Shown: positions 6,674 to 15,348 of the stretch, one piece after another
Layout of the letters: every line of letters begins with the position of its first letter
How positions within the stretch are numbered: the stretch's first letter is position 1
NCBI GenBank assembly: GCA_900768045.1
Contig: CAAGBL010000067.1
Location: 1 to 24,119 of the forward strand
Reading direction: 5' to 3'
Length of the DNA stretch: 24,119 bases
Source of the DNA: an uncultured Alistipes sp.
Lineage (GTDB): Bacteria > Bacteroidota > Bacteroidia > Bacteroidales > Rikenellaceae
Notes under the pieces: model-generated
Databases searched by the model: none
The model's input: the letters and a program-made list of their open reading frames with translations, nothing else
Told to the model about the DNA's origin: nothing
Position numbers and translations under genes: made by a program

Positions 6674-7648
6674 ATGTCAACATCAGCCAAGGATCTACGA
6701 ATAGTATTTATGGGTACGCCCGAGTTTGCATCTACATCGCTTAAGAGGCTTGTTACGGAGGGATATAACATTGTTGCTGTTGTAACAACTCCCGATAAGC
6801 CCGCAGGACGTGGCCAGAAGCTACACGAGAGCGACGTGAAGCTCACAGCAAAGGAGCTTGGACTACCTATTCTTCAGCCCGAGAAGCTACGTGATGAGAG
6901 CTTCCTCGAGGCCATGCGAGAGCTAAACATAGACCTCGGCATCGTCATAGCATTCCGCATGCTTCCAGAGGTTGTGTGGGCAATGCCTCGCCTTGGCACA
7001 TTCAACCTACATGCCTCGCTACTACCTCAGTATCGTGGTGCTGCACCTATCAACTGGGCAATCATCAATGGCGAGAAGCGCACGGGCGTAACTACGTTCT
7101 TGCTCAACCACGAGATAGACAAGGGCGCTATCATCGAGCAGGAGAGCGTAGACATCTTGCCTGAGGATAACATAGGCACGCTCTACGACAAGCTTATGGA
7201 CATTGGCTCAGAGCTCGTTACTCGCACTGTGGATAAGCTCGCCGAGGGCAACTACACAACAATCGAGCAGATGCACATTGACGAGAGCACCCTAAAGCCC
7301 GCCCCAAAGATCTTCAAGGAGGACGGCCGCATTGATTGGACTAAGCGTGGTGAGGATATCGTTAACTTGGTGCGTGGCCTTTCGCCCTACCCTGCTGCTT
7401 GGTCGGCAATATACAACAACGGCGCAGAGTGCGGCTCGATGAAGATATTCACAGCTCGCTTCGAGCCAGACAACAAGAGTGGCAACGTTGGCGAGGTTGT
7501 AACCGATGCAAAGAGCGTATTTGGCGTGCGTTGCGCCGATGGTGTAGTATATTTCGAAGATGTTCAAATAGCAGGCAAACGTCGAATGTCAATCAAGGAG
7601 TTGCTCCTCGGCTGGCGTGATGCTACGCAATGTAGCTTTAAGGAATAA
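6674..7648 (+). CDS. fmt: Methionyl-tRNA formyltransferase
   Basis: 324 residues, the normal length. It transfers the formyl group of 10-formyl-tetrahydrofolate to the amino group of Met-tRNA(fMet) in the cytoplasm, preparing initiator tRNA. The N-terminal formyltransferase domain (about 7-190) starts with RIVFMGTPEFA and contains TPDKPAGRGQ. The catalytic segment is FNLHASLLPQYRGAAPINWA, with N111 and H113, followed by D149 in HEIDKG; these are equivalent to N106, H108 and D144 of the E. coli enzyme. The C-terminal tRNA-binding OB-like domain runs from about 215 to the end (DWTKRGEDIVNLVRGLSPYPAAW). It has its own promoter and a strong terminator, so it is a single-gene unit between two minus-strand genes. 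Confidence 0.97.
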   Translation: MSTSAKDLRIVFMGTPEFASTSLKRLVTEGYNIVAVVTTPDKPAGRGQKLHESDVKLTAKELGLPILQPEKLRDESFLEAMRELNIDLGIVIAFRMLPEVVWAMPRLGTFNLHASLLPQYRGAAPINWAIINGEKRTGVTTFLLNHEIDKGAIIEQESVDILPEDNIGTLYDKLMDIGSELVTRTVDKLAEGNYTTIEQMHIDESTLKPAPKIFKEDGRIDWTKRGEDIVNLVRGLSPYPAAWSAIYNNGAECGSMKIFTARFEPDNKSGNVGEVVTDAKSVFGVRCADGVVYFEDVQIAGKRRMSIKELLLGWRDATQCSFKE

Positions 7649-7652
7649 AAGC

Positions 7653-7681
7653 AAAGGGTTAGGAGCAATTCCTAACCCTTT
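7653..7681. terminator. Shared terminator between fmt and the convergent LptF/LptG-type gene
   Basis: AAAGGGTTAGGA and TCCTAACCCTTT form a perfect 12 bp stem with a five-base loop, GCAAT. It follows the fmt stop by 4 bp and precedes the end of the minus-strand gene at 7685. AT-rich tracts on both sides suggest it works in both directions. Confidence 0.85.
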
Positions 7682-7684
7682 ATT

Positions 7685-9145
7685 TTAAGCCTTCTTTGCT
7701 CGCCTAAACTTACGGCGGAGCTTACCCCAATACTTACGAATACGGCCGTCGTACCAATCCATATCGAGCAACGATGAGTCGTTGGTTGCCTGACGTGTGA
7801 GGTAGATGGCAATAGGCGTAAGCACGGCAATAGGCAGCCACATGCCATAGAGCGCTGCCCATGTACCCTCGCTCGACATCTTCTCGCCCGACACGCTAAT
7901 CACGTAGTAGAACACAAAGAAGATAACCGAGATAACGATAGGAGTACCCAAACCACCCTTACGAATGATAGCACCGAGAGGCGCACCAATAAGGAAGAAG
8001 ATGATAATCGAAATAGGCATAGTAAGCATTCTATGCCACTCGTTCTCAGAACGATAGAATTGTGTGATAGCAATTTTAGAGTTCTGCTCATCGAAGCTAT
8101 AAGCACCACGTGACATACGTGCTGACGAGGTGGCATTAGAGTAAATCTTAGCACGCTGACGAATGCTAAGCGAAGATATCGAGTCATAGAAGCTTACCTT
8201 CTTGAACTCACTTTTATCAATACGAATGCTGTCGCCACCAAGAATCGAGGAGTCACGAGGGAATATGCGCTCTTTGAACAGAGGAGCATAAGAGGCTGCC
8301 TGAGACTCGGCAATCATTGTCTGTAGCGAGTCACTAAGCTCTTGTAGGCCACTCATATTACGAGTTTTCGACTCTGAAAACTTGCGTGATGCCGAAGCAT
8401 CGCCTCCCACCTTCGAGATAGGGAATGTTCCCTGCTGCACCTCAAAGCTATGATGACGAAGATTATTATTCTCGTACCAGCGAATATTTCGTGAATGCTC
8501 ATACGTGTCGCCATTATATAGCGTTACGTACAAGAAGCTCTTGTCGTCAGACAACGTAATATATCCAGAATCGGCAATAGTTGTTGTCATGTCGCCATTT
8601 GCAGCACGAGTATCAAATATTACCACGTCGGTAACGAGCTTGGTCTTCTCGTCTTGATGTCCCACACGGATACTCATATTAGGGAGTCCATTGAAGAACA
8701 TGCCATCTTGGAACTCCATATCCTGACGCTGCTCACGAATATCGTAAAGAATCTCGTACATACGCTTATTGGCTGCTGGAACAAGGTTATTCGATATAAA
8801 GAATCCACCAATAGCGATACAGCCAACAAGAATAATCAATGGGCGGAGAATGCGAGGCAGCGACATGCCAGCCGACTTCATGGCCAAAAGCTCGAAGTTC
8901 TCACCGAGATTACCCATAGCCATAATCGCCGAGAGAAGCATCGAGAGGGGCAAACCGAGCGGAATCATATTTGCAGTGGCACATGCCAAGAGCTCCGCAA
9001 TGGTCGACACATCAAGGCCCTTACCCGTAAGCTCGTCGATATAGCGCCACACAAAGTTCATCATCAGCACAAACTGCACGATGAAGAAGGTAACGACAAG
9101 TGGGCCTAAATACGACTTTAATATGAGCTTATATATCTTTTTCAT
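7685..9145 (-). CDS. LptF/LptG-family (YjgP/YjgQ) lipopolysaccharide export permease
   Basis: 486 residues. The LptF/LptG family forms the membrane part of the LptBFG ABC exporter that extracts LPS from the inner membrane. Helices at about 12-32, 55-80 and 100-118 are followed by a large periplasmic beta-jellyroll region (about 120-370) and three C-terminal helices (about 390-460). The family signatures MKSAGMSLPRILRPL (coupling helix region) and FISNNLVPAANKRM are clear. The protein is longer than E. coli LptG (about 360) because the periplasmic part carries an insertion with ESKTRNMSGLQELSDSL and a stretch with RIFPRDSSILGGDSI, as often seen in Bacteroidetes homologues. Its start ATG overlaps the stop of the upstream ABC permease gene (ATGA, 9142-9145), so the two are translationally coupled. 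Confidence 0.93.
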   Translation of the reverse strand: MKKIYKLILKSYLGPLVVTFFIVQFVLMMNFVWRYIDELTGKGLDVSTIAELLACATANMIPLGLPLSMLLSAIMAMGNLGENFELLAMKSAGMSLPRILRPLIILVGCIAIGGFFISNNLVPAANKRMYEILYDIREQRQDMEFQDGMFFNGLPNMSIRVGHQDEKTKLVTDVVIFDTRAANGDMTTTIADSGYITLSDDKSFLYVTLYNGDTYEHSRNIRWYENNNLRHHSFEVQQGTFPISKVGGDASASRKFSESKTRNMSGLQELSDSLQTMIAESQAASYAPLFKERIFPRDSSILGGDSIRIDKSEFKKVSFYDSISSLSIRQRAKIYSNATSSARMSRGAYSFDEQNSKIAITQFYRSENEWHRMLTMPISIIIFFLIGAPLGAIIRKGGLGTPIVISVIFFVFYYVISVSGEKMSSEGTWAALYGMWLPIAVLTPIAIYLTRQATNDSSLLDMDWYDGRIRKYWGKLRRKFRRAKKA

Positions 9146-9969
9146 ACTCTGCGTCTACGATTAAAGTACAAAGTTAATACTTTTACGCAAATAAGCGTTA
9201 TAGTAAGTATAAATATTATGCAGCTTCCAGTGGGAAGATTGAAGTTATAGCTAAGCACAAAGCCTCCGAGATTACCCACAACGCCTATCACAGCCGACAA
9301 CAACGCCACATAGCGATAATCCTTGGTTATGGCATTTGCTATTACTGCTGGGATAGTCATAAGCGAGATTAGCAATATAATGCCCATAACTTTGATAGAT
9401 AACACAATAGCAAGGGCCACAACAATCGCCATAACATAGGCAACAGCCGTAACTGACATACCCTGACTACGAGCATAATCCTCGTCGAAGGTTATATACA
9501 TTATGCGACGTAGCATTACAACAGCGCCACATATCATAAATAGTGTTAGCAGCGCCAGCATAACAAGCTCGCCACTATCAACCAACAATATATTACCAAA
9601 CAGATAGCTCGTAAGATCTGATGCATAGCCTGGTCTGAGTGCCATAAACAAGGCTCCAATGGCCATGCCTAACGACCACATAATACCTATCGCCGAGTCC
9701 TCACGCATGCGCCCCTTGCGTGATGCGAACTCGATGCCGAGAGAGGACATAATGGCAAAAATAAGAGCACCTAACGTAGGACTAAAGCCAGCATAAAGGG
9801 CAATGCCAAGACCACCAAACGAGGCATGAGTAATACCTCCGCTTAAGAAAACCATACGTCGAGCTACGATATAGCTACCAGCAATACCACAAGTAATGCC
9901 TGAAAGCAAGCACGCCCAAAGAGCACGCTGAATAAAATCGTAAGCAAGTATGTCTGAAAATATGGTCAT
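9142..9969 (-). CDS. Metal ABC transporter permease (ABC-3/ZnuB-TroC family)
   Basis: 275 residues, the usual length, with eight or nine hydrophobic segments. The ABC-3 signatures are visible: GSYIVARRMVFLSGGITHASFGGLGIAL near residues 31-58, and SIKVMGIILLISLMTIPAVIANAI near 190-213. The family imports Zn2+, Mn2+ or Fe2+ together with a nucleotide-binding subunit and a periplasmic metal-binding protein. Neither partner lies in this window, so they must be encoded elsewhere. The downstream gene is an LPS exporter permease joined by an ATGA overlap, an operon with no obvious functional link. A perfect AT-rich inverted repeat lies in its leader (9976-10000) and may be a metal-responsive operator; the metal specificity cannot be read from the sequence. 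Confidence 0.92.
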   Translation of the reverse strand: MTIFSDILAYDFIQRALWACLLSGITCGIAGSYIVARRMVFLSGGITHASFGGLGIALYAGFSPTLGALIFAIMSSLGIEFASRKGRMREDSAIGIMWSLGMAIGALFMALRPGYASDLTSYLFGNILLVDSGELVMLALLTLFMICGAVVMLRRIMYITFDEDYARSQGMSVTAVAYVMAIVVALAIVLSIKVMGIILLISLMTIPAVIANAITKDYRYVALLSAVIGVVGNLGGFVLSYNFNLPTGSCIIFILTITLICVKVLTLYFNRRRRV

Positions 9970-9975
9970 TAGCCG

Positions 9976-10000
9976 AATATTATTATTGATAAATAATATT
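9976..10000. repeat. Perfect AT-rich inverted repeat in the ABC permease leader
   Basis: AATATTATT (9976-9984) and AATAATATT (9992-10000) are separated by ATTGATA. The repeat lies just downstream of the -7 box (10007-10014, minus) and ends 6 bp before ATG 9969, so it covers the predicted transcription start. A Fur-, Zur- or MntR-type operator is plausible by position. A simple RNA hairpin is the alternative. Confidence 0.5.
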
Positions 10001-10006
10001 ATCGTG

Positions 10007-10036
10007 CAAAGATAGTGCTTTTTTCGAAATCTTCAA
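10007..10036 (-). promoter_or_regulatory. Promoter for the ABC permease / LptF-LptG-type pair
   Basis: On the minus strand TTG (10036-10034), a 19 nt spacer, then TATCTTTG (10014-10007), an exact TAnnTTTG. The TTG box is separated by only two bases from the TTG box of the divergent mtaB promoter. Confidence 0.65.
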
Positions 10037-10038
10037 CA

Positions 10039-10068
10039 TTGACATTTAACGAAAAAGTTGTATCTTCG
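10039..10068 (+). promoter_or_regulatory. Promoter for mtaB
   Basis: TTG 10039-10041 (inside TTGACA), a 19 nt spacer, then TATCTTCG 10061-10068, one mismatch from TAnnTTTG. ATG 10093 follows 24 bp later. Confidence 0.55.
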
Positions 10069-10092
10069 CACATTATTAACTACGATTGAAAT

Positions 10093-11391
10093 ATGGGACA
10101 AAAACGTGTAAGTTTTCACACCTTAGGGTGCAAACTAAACTTCTCGGAGACCTCTACAATAGCACGAGAGTTTGAGCGTGGCGGATATATTCGTGTTGAA
10201 GCATCGGAGCCTACCGACGTAGCTGTAATCAATAGCTGTTCGGTAACCGAGCATGCCGACAAGAAGTGCAGAAACATAATTCGCAAGATTCATCGTCGCA
10301 ATCCTAATGCAATTATCGCAGTCACAGGGTGTTATGCACAGCTCAAGCCTCAAGATATTGCAGCTATCGAGGGCGTTGATGTGGTTCTTGGCAATAACGA
10401 CAAGGGCGACCTTTATCGTCGTGTAGCTGAGCTTCAAGAGCACACCGAGGCAGAGGTATATCGCTGCTCATACGACCAGATAAATCGCTTTTTTGCAGCA
10501 TACTCCTCAGGCGACAGAACACGTTCATTCCTCAAGGTACAAGATGGCTGCGACTATAAGTGCGCCTACTGCACCATTCACTATGCCCGAGGTGCAAGCC
10601 GAAACATCGCTATTGCCGACATCGTAGAGGAGGCTAAAGAGATTGCTCAATCTGGACAAAAAGAGATTGTCATCACGGGTGTAAACACTGGCGACTTCGG
10701 ACGCACAACTAATGAGAAGTTCATCGACCTACTAAAGGCTCTTGATAAGGTCGAAAGCATCGAGCGTTACCGCATATCGAGCATCGAGCCAAACCTCATA
10801 ACCGACGAGATTATAGAGTTTTGCGCCCAGTCACCTCGCTTTGTACCTCACTTCCACATCCCCCTTCAGAGTGGCTCTACACGCATCCTCGGACTTATGC
10901 GCCGAAGATATACAGCCGAGAAATATCGTGAGCGCATAGCTAAAATTCGAGAGCTTATGCCCGACTCATTCCTTGGCGTTGACGTTATCGTTGGCTTCCC
11001 TGGCGAGGGCGAGGAGGAGTTTATGGAGACATATCGTCTACTTGAAGAGGTGGGTGCATCATTTTTGCACATATTCCCATTCTCGGAGCGTCCAGGAACG
11101 CCAGCTATCGAACTACCGAACAAGGTACAATCGAGCATATCTACCGAGCGTGTAAATCGCCTTGAAGAGCTAAGTTCACGCCTACATAACGAGTTTGCAA
11201 AGAGGTACTTAGGCAGCATACGTGAGGTGCTATTCGAGAGCACCGACCGCCATGGTATGATGTATGGATATACCGACAACTATCTTCGTGTAAAGTGCCC
11301 ATACAACACTTCAAAAATTAACCAGATTTGCAGTGTAAAACTCCTTAACATCGACACCGACGGAGATATTATAGCCGAAATTGTTGGATAA
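10093..11391 (+). CDS. mtaB: tRNA (t6A37) methylthiotransferase MtaB
   Basis: 432 residues. MtaB is a radical-SAM enzyme that adds a methylthio group to t6A at position 37 of tRNAs reading ANN codons, giving ms2t6A. The N-terminal methylthiotransferase domain (1-110) opens with FHTLGCKLN and has three cluster cysteines, C13, C49 (NSCSVTEHAD) and C80 (VTGCYAQ). The radical-SAM domain (about 140-360) has the CxxxCxxC motif at C153, C157 and C160 (GCDYKCAYC), followed by ARGASRN. The C-terminal TRAM-like stretch covers about 370-432. GCKxN and SVTxxAD distinguish MtaB from MiaB and RimO. The length and all six cysteines are intact. The promoter of the next operon lies in its last codons and just beyond. 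Confidence 0.95.
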   Translation: MGQKRVSFHTLGCKLNFSETSTIAREFERGGYIRVEASEPTDVAVINSCSVTEHADKKCRNIIRKIHRRNPNAIIAVTGCYAQLKPQDIAAIEGVDVVLGNNDKGDLYRRVAELQEHTEAEVYRCSYDQINRFFAAYSSGDRTRSFLKVQDGCDYKCAYCTIHYARGASRNIAIADIVEEAKEIAQSGQKEIVITGVNTGDFGRTTNEKFIDLLKALDKVESIERYRISSIEPNLITDEIIEFCAQSPRFVPHFHIPLQSGSTRILGLMRRRYTAEKYRERIAKIRELMPDSFLGVDVIVGFPGEGEEEFMETYRLLEEVGASFLHIFPFSERPGTPAIELPNKVQSSISTERVNRLEELSSRLHNEFAKRYLGSIREVLFESTDRHGMMYGYTDNYLRVKCPYNTSKINQICSVKLLNIDTDGDIIAEIVG

Positions 11392-11414
11392 TTACCACAA
11401 AAGTATTACTTTTG
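11384..11414 (+). promoter_or_regulatory. Promoter of the HAMP-trkH-SPOR-FISUMP operon, overlapping a hairpin
   Basis: TTG 11384-11386, a 20 nt spacer, then TACTTTTG 11407-11414 (exact TAnnTTTG). A perfect inverted repeat, ACAAAAGT-ATT-ACTTTTGT (11397-11415), covers the -7 box. It may be a repressor site, or the terminator stem of mtaB that doubles as promoter. Confidence 0.6.
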
Positions 11415-11448
11415 TCGGGTTATAGAGACTTAAAATTTGAGCAATTAT

Positions 11449-12279
11449 ATGTGGAGACGTATCAAAGCCATATTCTCAATAGATAGCATAGGTCGAAGAG
11501 TGCGCATAGCATTCTTGAGCATCGTGCTTCTTCTTGTATTTGCTGGCGGAACATCACTTCTTGAGTTAGAGCGTGTAAGCCATGACACACAACTTATCCT
11601 CGAGGCCAGTAAGCAGAATGTAGATATTGCCCGAGAGATGGCATCGGCGCTTAGCGACCAAAACGACGCTATAATCTACATGGCTGTTGTTGGCGACACA
11701 TCACAGCGCTTCCGCACCGACTCCGAAAACTCTATTCTTCGCCTTAAGAGAGCCTCAGAGGAGGCCTTCGAGCTATTGCACAACACGGAGTATCACGGCC
11801 TTGCCGACTCGCTAACAATGCACACCGACAATCTCAACACAATAGTCAGAGATTATCTCGATGGCAACGTCCAAAGACGCATCGAGGCCGACATGCTCAT
11901 TGATTCACTACCCAACAAGCTAACCATTGGCTCATGGTATGTCGACGAGTATAAGACTGAGCACAGAAATCTCTCGAAGCAGATTTCAAAATATATGACT
12001 GGCTCGCAGAGCACCCTCGGCCCCGAGGTAAGCCGCCTAAGCCACACAGCACGTCGAGCGGTAACTCCAGTATTCATCTCGTTGCTCGTGATGTTCATAG
12101 TGGTACTTATGCTCTACTTCTTCCTAAAGCGCCTTTACATCAAGCCTATGACACGCATCAATCGCAGCTTAGGCGACTACATAACATACAGAGTTCCTTT
12201 TGACGACTCGATTGAGTGTCGTGACGAGATTAAGGAGCTTCGTGATAGAATATCTACATTAACATCGAAAGTCAAGTAA
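11449..12279 (+). CDS. Orphan membrane sensor: periplasmic four-helix domain plus HAMP, no output domain
   Basis: 276 residues from ATG 11449 (a TTG at 11437 is an alternative start). TM1 is at about 15-36 (AFLSIVLLLVFAGGTSLLEL). A long periplasmic helical region (about 37-198) looks like the four-helix-bundle sensor of chemoreceptors and histidine kinases. TM2 is at about 200-221 (VFISLLVMFIVVLMLYFFL). A HAMP-like segment follows (YIKPMTRINRSL ... DEIKELRDRISTL). The protein stops right after HAMP, where a kinase, cyclase or methyl-accepting domain would normally follow. The stop is 10 bp before trkH and no histidine-kinase residues appear downstream, so this is not a simple frameshift. It might modulate the potassium transporter or pair with a separate kinase. 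Confidence 0.8.
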   Translation: MWRRIKAIFSIDSIGRRVRIAFLSIVLLLVFAGGTSLLELERVSHDTQLILEASKQNVDIAREMASALSDQNDAIIYMAVVGDTSQRFRTDSENSILRLKRASEEAFELLHNTEYHGLADSLTMHTDNLNTIVRDYLDGNVQRRIEADMLIDSLPNKLTIGSWYVDEYKTEHRNLSKQISKYMTGSQSTLGPEVSRLSHTARRAVTPVFISLLVMFIVVLMLYFFLKRLYIKPMTRINRSLGDYITYRVPFDDSIECRDEIKELRDRISTLTSKVK

Positions 12280-12289
12280 CTGAGACTTT

Positions 12290-13735
12290 ATGAGGATACA
12301 TGTTGTCATACGATATATCGGCATGATGCTAATTTTCTTAGCATTGTTTATGCTTGCATCAGCAGGTGTATCGCTTCTCAACAACCATGACTCAGCGCTA
12401 TACCCTCTCCTACTATCCTCATTTGTGACGATGATTCTTGGTCTCTTTCCACTCATCTTTGTTGAGCGTGCCGACGAGATAAAGACCAAGGAGGGATACG
12501 CCATAGTCGTAGGCTCATGGCTTGTAGCTTGCATCGTGGGTATGTTTCCGTACCTAATTTGGGGTGGCGAGTTTAGTGTTATCAACGCATGGTTTGAGAG
12601 CGTATCAGGATTTACAACAACGGGCGCATCAATACTCAACGACATAGAGTTCTTGCCACGAGGACTGCTCTTCTGGCGACAGTCAACAACATGGATTGGT
12701 GGTATCGGCGTAGTAATGTTTGCCCTTGTCATTCTGCCATCGTTGGGACGCAGTCGACAACTTCTATACAACGTAGAGCTATCGACGATTGCCAAGGACA
12801 ACTTCCACTATCGTTCATACGAGATTATGCGAATACTAATCTTCGTATACGTGGGGCTTACACTCATCACGACAATATTGCTGAAACTATCTGGCATGTG
12901 TTGGTTTGATGCTGCAACACACGCCATGTCGGCATGCGGAACATCGGGCTTCAGCACCAAGAATGCCTCAGTAGCATTTTTCGACAACCCAACGATTGAG
13001 TTGGTGATGATGGGTGCTATGACCATCTCGGGAATACACTTCGGAATACTTTATGCCACAATCACTGGTAGGCGCAACAATATTTTCCGTTCGGAGGTCG
13101 TTCGTGCCTATATAGGCATGATGCTTATTGCAACACTATTTATCGCTACAAGCCTCTATAGCGAGGGTATCTACCCATCGTTCTTAGAGTCGTTGCGACA
13201 TGCATCATTCCAGGTAGTAAGTATTACCACAACCTCAGGTTTTGCCACTGCCGACACAAACCTATGGACACCACTTGCAATAATATTGCTGGTATTCTGC
13301 TCAATAGTGTGCGGCTGTGCAGGCTCTACCTCTGGAGGTATGAAGGTTGACAGATTGTTGCTCGCAACAAAGGTTATTCGCAACAGAATAAACATGCAGC
13401 AGCACCCTAACGCCGTTATTAGCACCAAGACAGACGGCACGGTGCAGGGCGACAACGTGCTAAACCTTGTGATGACATTTATCGTTGCATACCTCCTCCT
13501 TGCCCTTGCAGGAGCTGTGGTATACGCAATGTTTGGTTGCGACATAATGACATCGTTTACCGCCTCCATTGCATGTATAAGCAACGTAGGCCCAGGCTTT
13601 GGCGAGGTAGGCTCACTTAGCAACTACTCGGAGCTCCCCGTAGTGCTTAAGCTAAACTCGACGATACTAATGCTTGTCGGACGTTTGGAGATATTTGGAT
13701 TTATACAGCTATTTTTCCTTCGTTCATGGCGCTAA
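12290..13735 (+). CDS. trkH: Potassium uptake protein TrkH
   Basis: 481 residues, the usual TrkH/KtrB length. TrkH is the membrane channel subunit for K+ (and often Na+-linked) uptake across the inner membrane, gated by a cytoplasmic TrkA ring. Four pore-loop filters are readable: SGFTTTGAS (about 100-108), SACGTSGFSTKN (about 214-225), TTTSGFATADT (about 312-322) and SNVGPGFGEVGS (about 431-442). Each holds the central glycine of the selectivity filter. M1-P-M2 units repeat four times. trkA is not in the window, which is unusual because the two are often adjacent. It is second in an operon, 10 bp after the HAMP protein and 19 bp before the SPOR gene. Confidence 0.95.
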   Translation: MRIHVVIRYIGMMLIFLALFMLASAGVSLLNNHDSALYPLLLSSFVTMILGLFPLIFVERADEIKTKEGYAIVVGSWLVACIVGMFPYLIWGGEFSVINAWFESVSGFTTTGASILNDIEFLPRGLLFWRQSTTWIGGIGVVMFALVILPSLGRSRQLLYNVELSTIAKDNFHYRSYEIMRILIFVYVGLTLITTILLKLSGMCWFDAATHAMSACGTSGFSTKNASVAFFDNPTIELVMMGAMTISGIHFGILYATITGRRNNIFRSEVVRAYIGMMLIATLFIATSLYSEGIYPSFLESLRHASFQVVSITTTSGFATADTNLWTPLAIILLVFCSIVCGCAGSTSGGMKVDRLLLATKVIRNRINMQQHPNAVISTKTDGTVQGDNVLNLVMTFIVAYLLLALAGAVVYAMFGCDIMTSFTASIACISNVGPGFGEVGSLSNYSELPVVLKLNSTILMLVGRLEIFGFIQLFFLRSWR

Positions 13736-13754
13736 AAATAGAGAGTAATATAGT

Positions 13755-15323
13755 ATGAAGAATTACAGACACAATATCGTGACAATGCTACTCCTTGGCA
13801 CCCTGTTTTCGGTGTCAACATTTGCTGTGGCCTTAAACGACAACCCCAACATGCAGGAGCTCTCAGAGAACAGCGAGTATACAGCCCTCATGGAGCAAAA
13901 TAGACGATTATCCTCACAAGCGGACTCAATAAATAGGCTACTTACGGAGCGTCGCCTCGCCCTGCACAATAATACCGATGGCAACCTCGAGACACTACGT
14001 GCCGAGATTATCAGCTTGGAGCAGCAGGCCCACGACATATCTATTGAGCAGGGCGCAGTAGCTCGTCGCATAGGCATCATCGAGCAAAATATCATCATGG
14101 ATAAGATACTCAGCCAGCAGCAGCATGTTGTGGTTGGCGAGGTGCTTGATGACAGCATCGACGAGAGCACAACAACCGCCGTTGCCAATCTCATCGACAA
14201 CGAGTGTTTTAAGCGTGACTTAGCTGCGGCGGACTATGCAGAGTTGCAAAAGGCTCAAAGAGAGGAGAGCGAAATGCTAACCTATGCCGATGAGTATCTT
14301 AAGACATACAATCGTCTTTTGGAGGTAGCCGACGGATATGCTAAGGCCGACAGAGCAAGCGTTGCTACCCCACTCTATGAGGAGTATGAAACACTAAGCG
14401 TAAAGCTCAAGGAGCTTGATGCCAACATGCACAAAATGTGGAATCACATTCTCGACACCAAGTATTTTGCTATGTCGTATATCCTCGAGAAGGCTCACCG
14501 TTACGACATTCTCGACCGTGCATCGGCAAACTACCAGGCAATGCAGCAGACATGCGCCGAGAAAGATGGTCAATACTCCTCTGATGCACTAATGCGCTAT
14601 GCCATTGGCCGCAACACTCTCCTAAGCTACGAGATAGAGTTTGCCCGTGACATGCGCCTAAAGCCTGCGCAGGATTCGCTACGACAAGTCAAGGAGAGAT
14701 ACGTGCAACCATACTATAGCAATAAATCTATGACGGTAGAGTATCGTGAGTTTATGGACTACGCACCAATTAAGATTGGTCGCACCAACTTCTACGATGA
14801 TAGCAACCCTCTTCCAGAGTTGCAGATTTTCGAGAAGGGCACAATCTATCGAATACTCCTTGGCAAGTTCCGCACAAAGCAGACAATGACACTATTTAAG
14901 GGTGTGCAGCCAATGTCTATCTATCGTGATAGTGACGGCATGTATTGCTACTATGCAGGAGGTTACGCTAATGAGTCTGAGGCTCGTGATGCACAGCAGT
15001 TCCTCAAGGATAAGGGCTTCAAAAATCCTGAGCTGTATTGCTGGGAAGATGGTCAGATGCAGCTTGTTGCAGCAAAGTCTAAGGTTCAAGATTCCGTAGC
15101 ATCGAATGTACGATATATGGTTGTGATAAAGGCCACAAGCCTTGATAGCAACGTACGTCAGATAATAAACAGAGAGGCTCCAGGCAAGATAGTATCACGC
15201 AGTGGTGGCAACTATGCCGTGGGTATGTTTACCGAGCGTGGCGAGGCTGACTCGCTACTCACATCGCTCTCGGATGCCTACCCAACACTCGAGATGACAA
15301 TCACTGAGACTGAAATCGAATAA
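13755..15323 (+). CDS. Exported coiled-coil protein with C-terminal SPOR-like repeats
   Basis: 522 residues. A Sec signal peptide (about 1-26: a basic start, then VTMLLLGTLFSVSTFAVA) has no lipobox, so the protein is likely periplasmic. Residues 35-110 and 150-300 are heptad-rich coiled coil (SENSEYTALMEQNRRLSSQADSI; LETLRAEIISLEQQ). Two C-terminal segments, about 362-437 (YRILLGKFRTK ... YYAGGYANESEARDAQQFLKDKGF) and about 452-522 (YMVVIKA ... SGGNYAVGMFTERGEADSLL), follow the pattern of SPOR domains. SPOR domains bind denuded glycan strands of peptidoglycan, often at the septum. This suggests an envelope or division-linked role. It lies 19 bp after trkH and 25 bp before the FISUMP gene, in the same operon. 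Confidence 0.85.
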   Translation: MKNYRHNIVTMLLLGTLFSVSTFAVALNDNPNMQELSENSEYTALMEQNRRLSSQADSINRLLTERRLALHNNTDGNLETLRAEIISLEQQAHDISIEQGAVARRIGIIEQNIIMDKILSQQQHVVVGEVLDDSIDESTTTAVANLIDNECFKRDLAAADYAELQKAQREESEMLTYADEYLKTYNRLLEVADGYAKADRASVATPLYEEYETLSVKLKELDANMHKMWNHILDTKYFAMSYILEKAHRYDILDRASANYQAMQQTCAEKDGQYSSDALMRYAIGRNTLLSYEIEFARDMRLKPAQDSLRQVKERYVQPYYSNKSMTVEYREFMDYAPIKIGRTNFYDDSNPLPELQIFEKGTIYRILLGKFRTKQTMTLFKGVQPMSIYRDSDGMYCYYAGGYANESEARDAQQFLKDKGFKNPELYCWEDGQMQLVAAKSKVQDSVASNVRYMVVIKATSLDSNVRQIINREAPGKIVSRSGGNYAVGMFTERGEADSLLTSLSDAYPTLEMTITETEIE

Positions 15324-15348
15324 TGTAGAACAAAAACAATAGAGATCT

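Noticed and set aside
12259..12801. 180-residue minus-strand frame opposite trkH
   Set aside because: Antisense shadow of a strongly supported TrkH; no family features.
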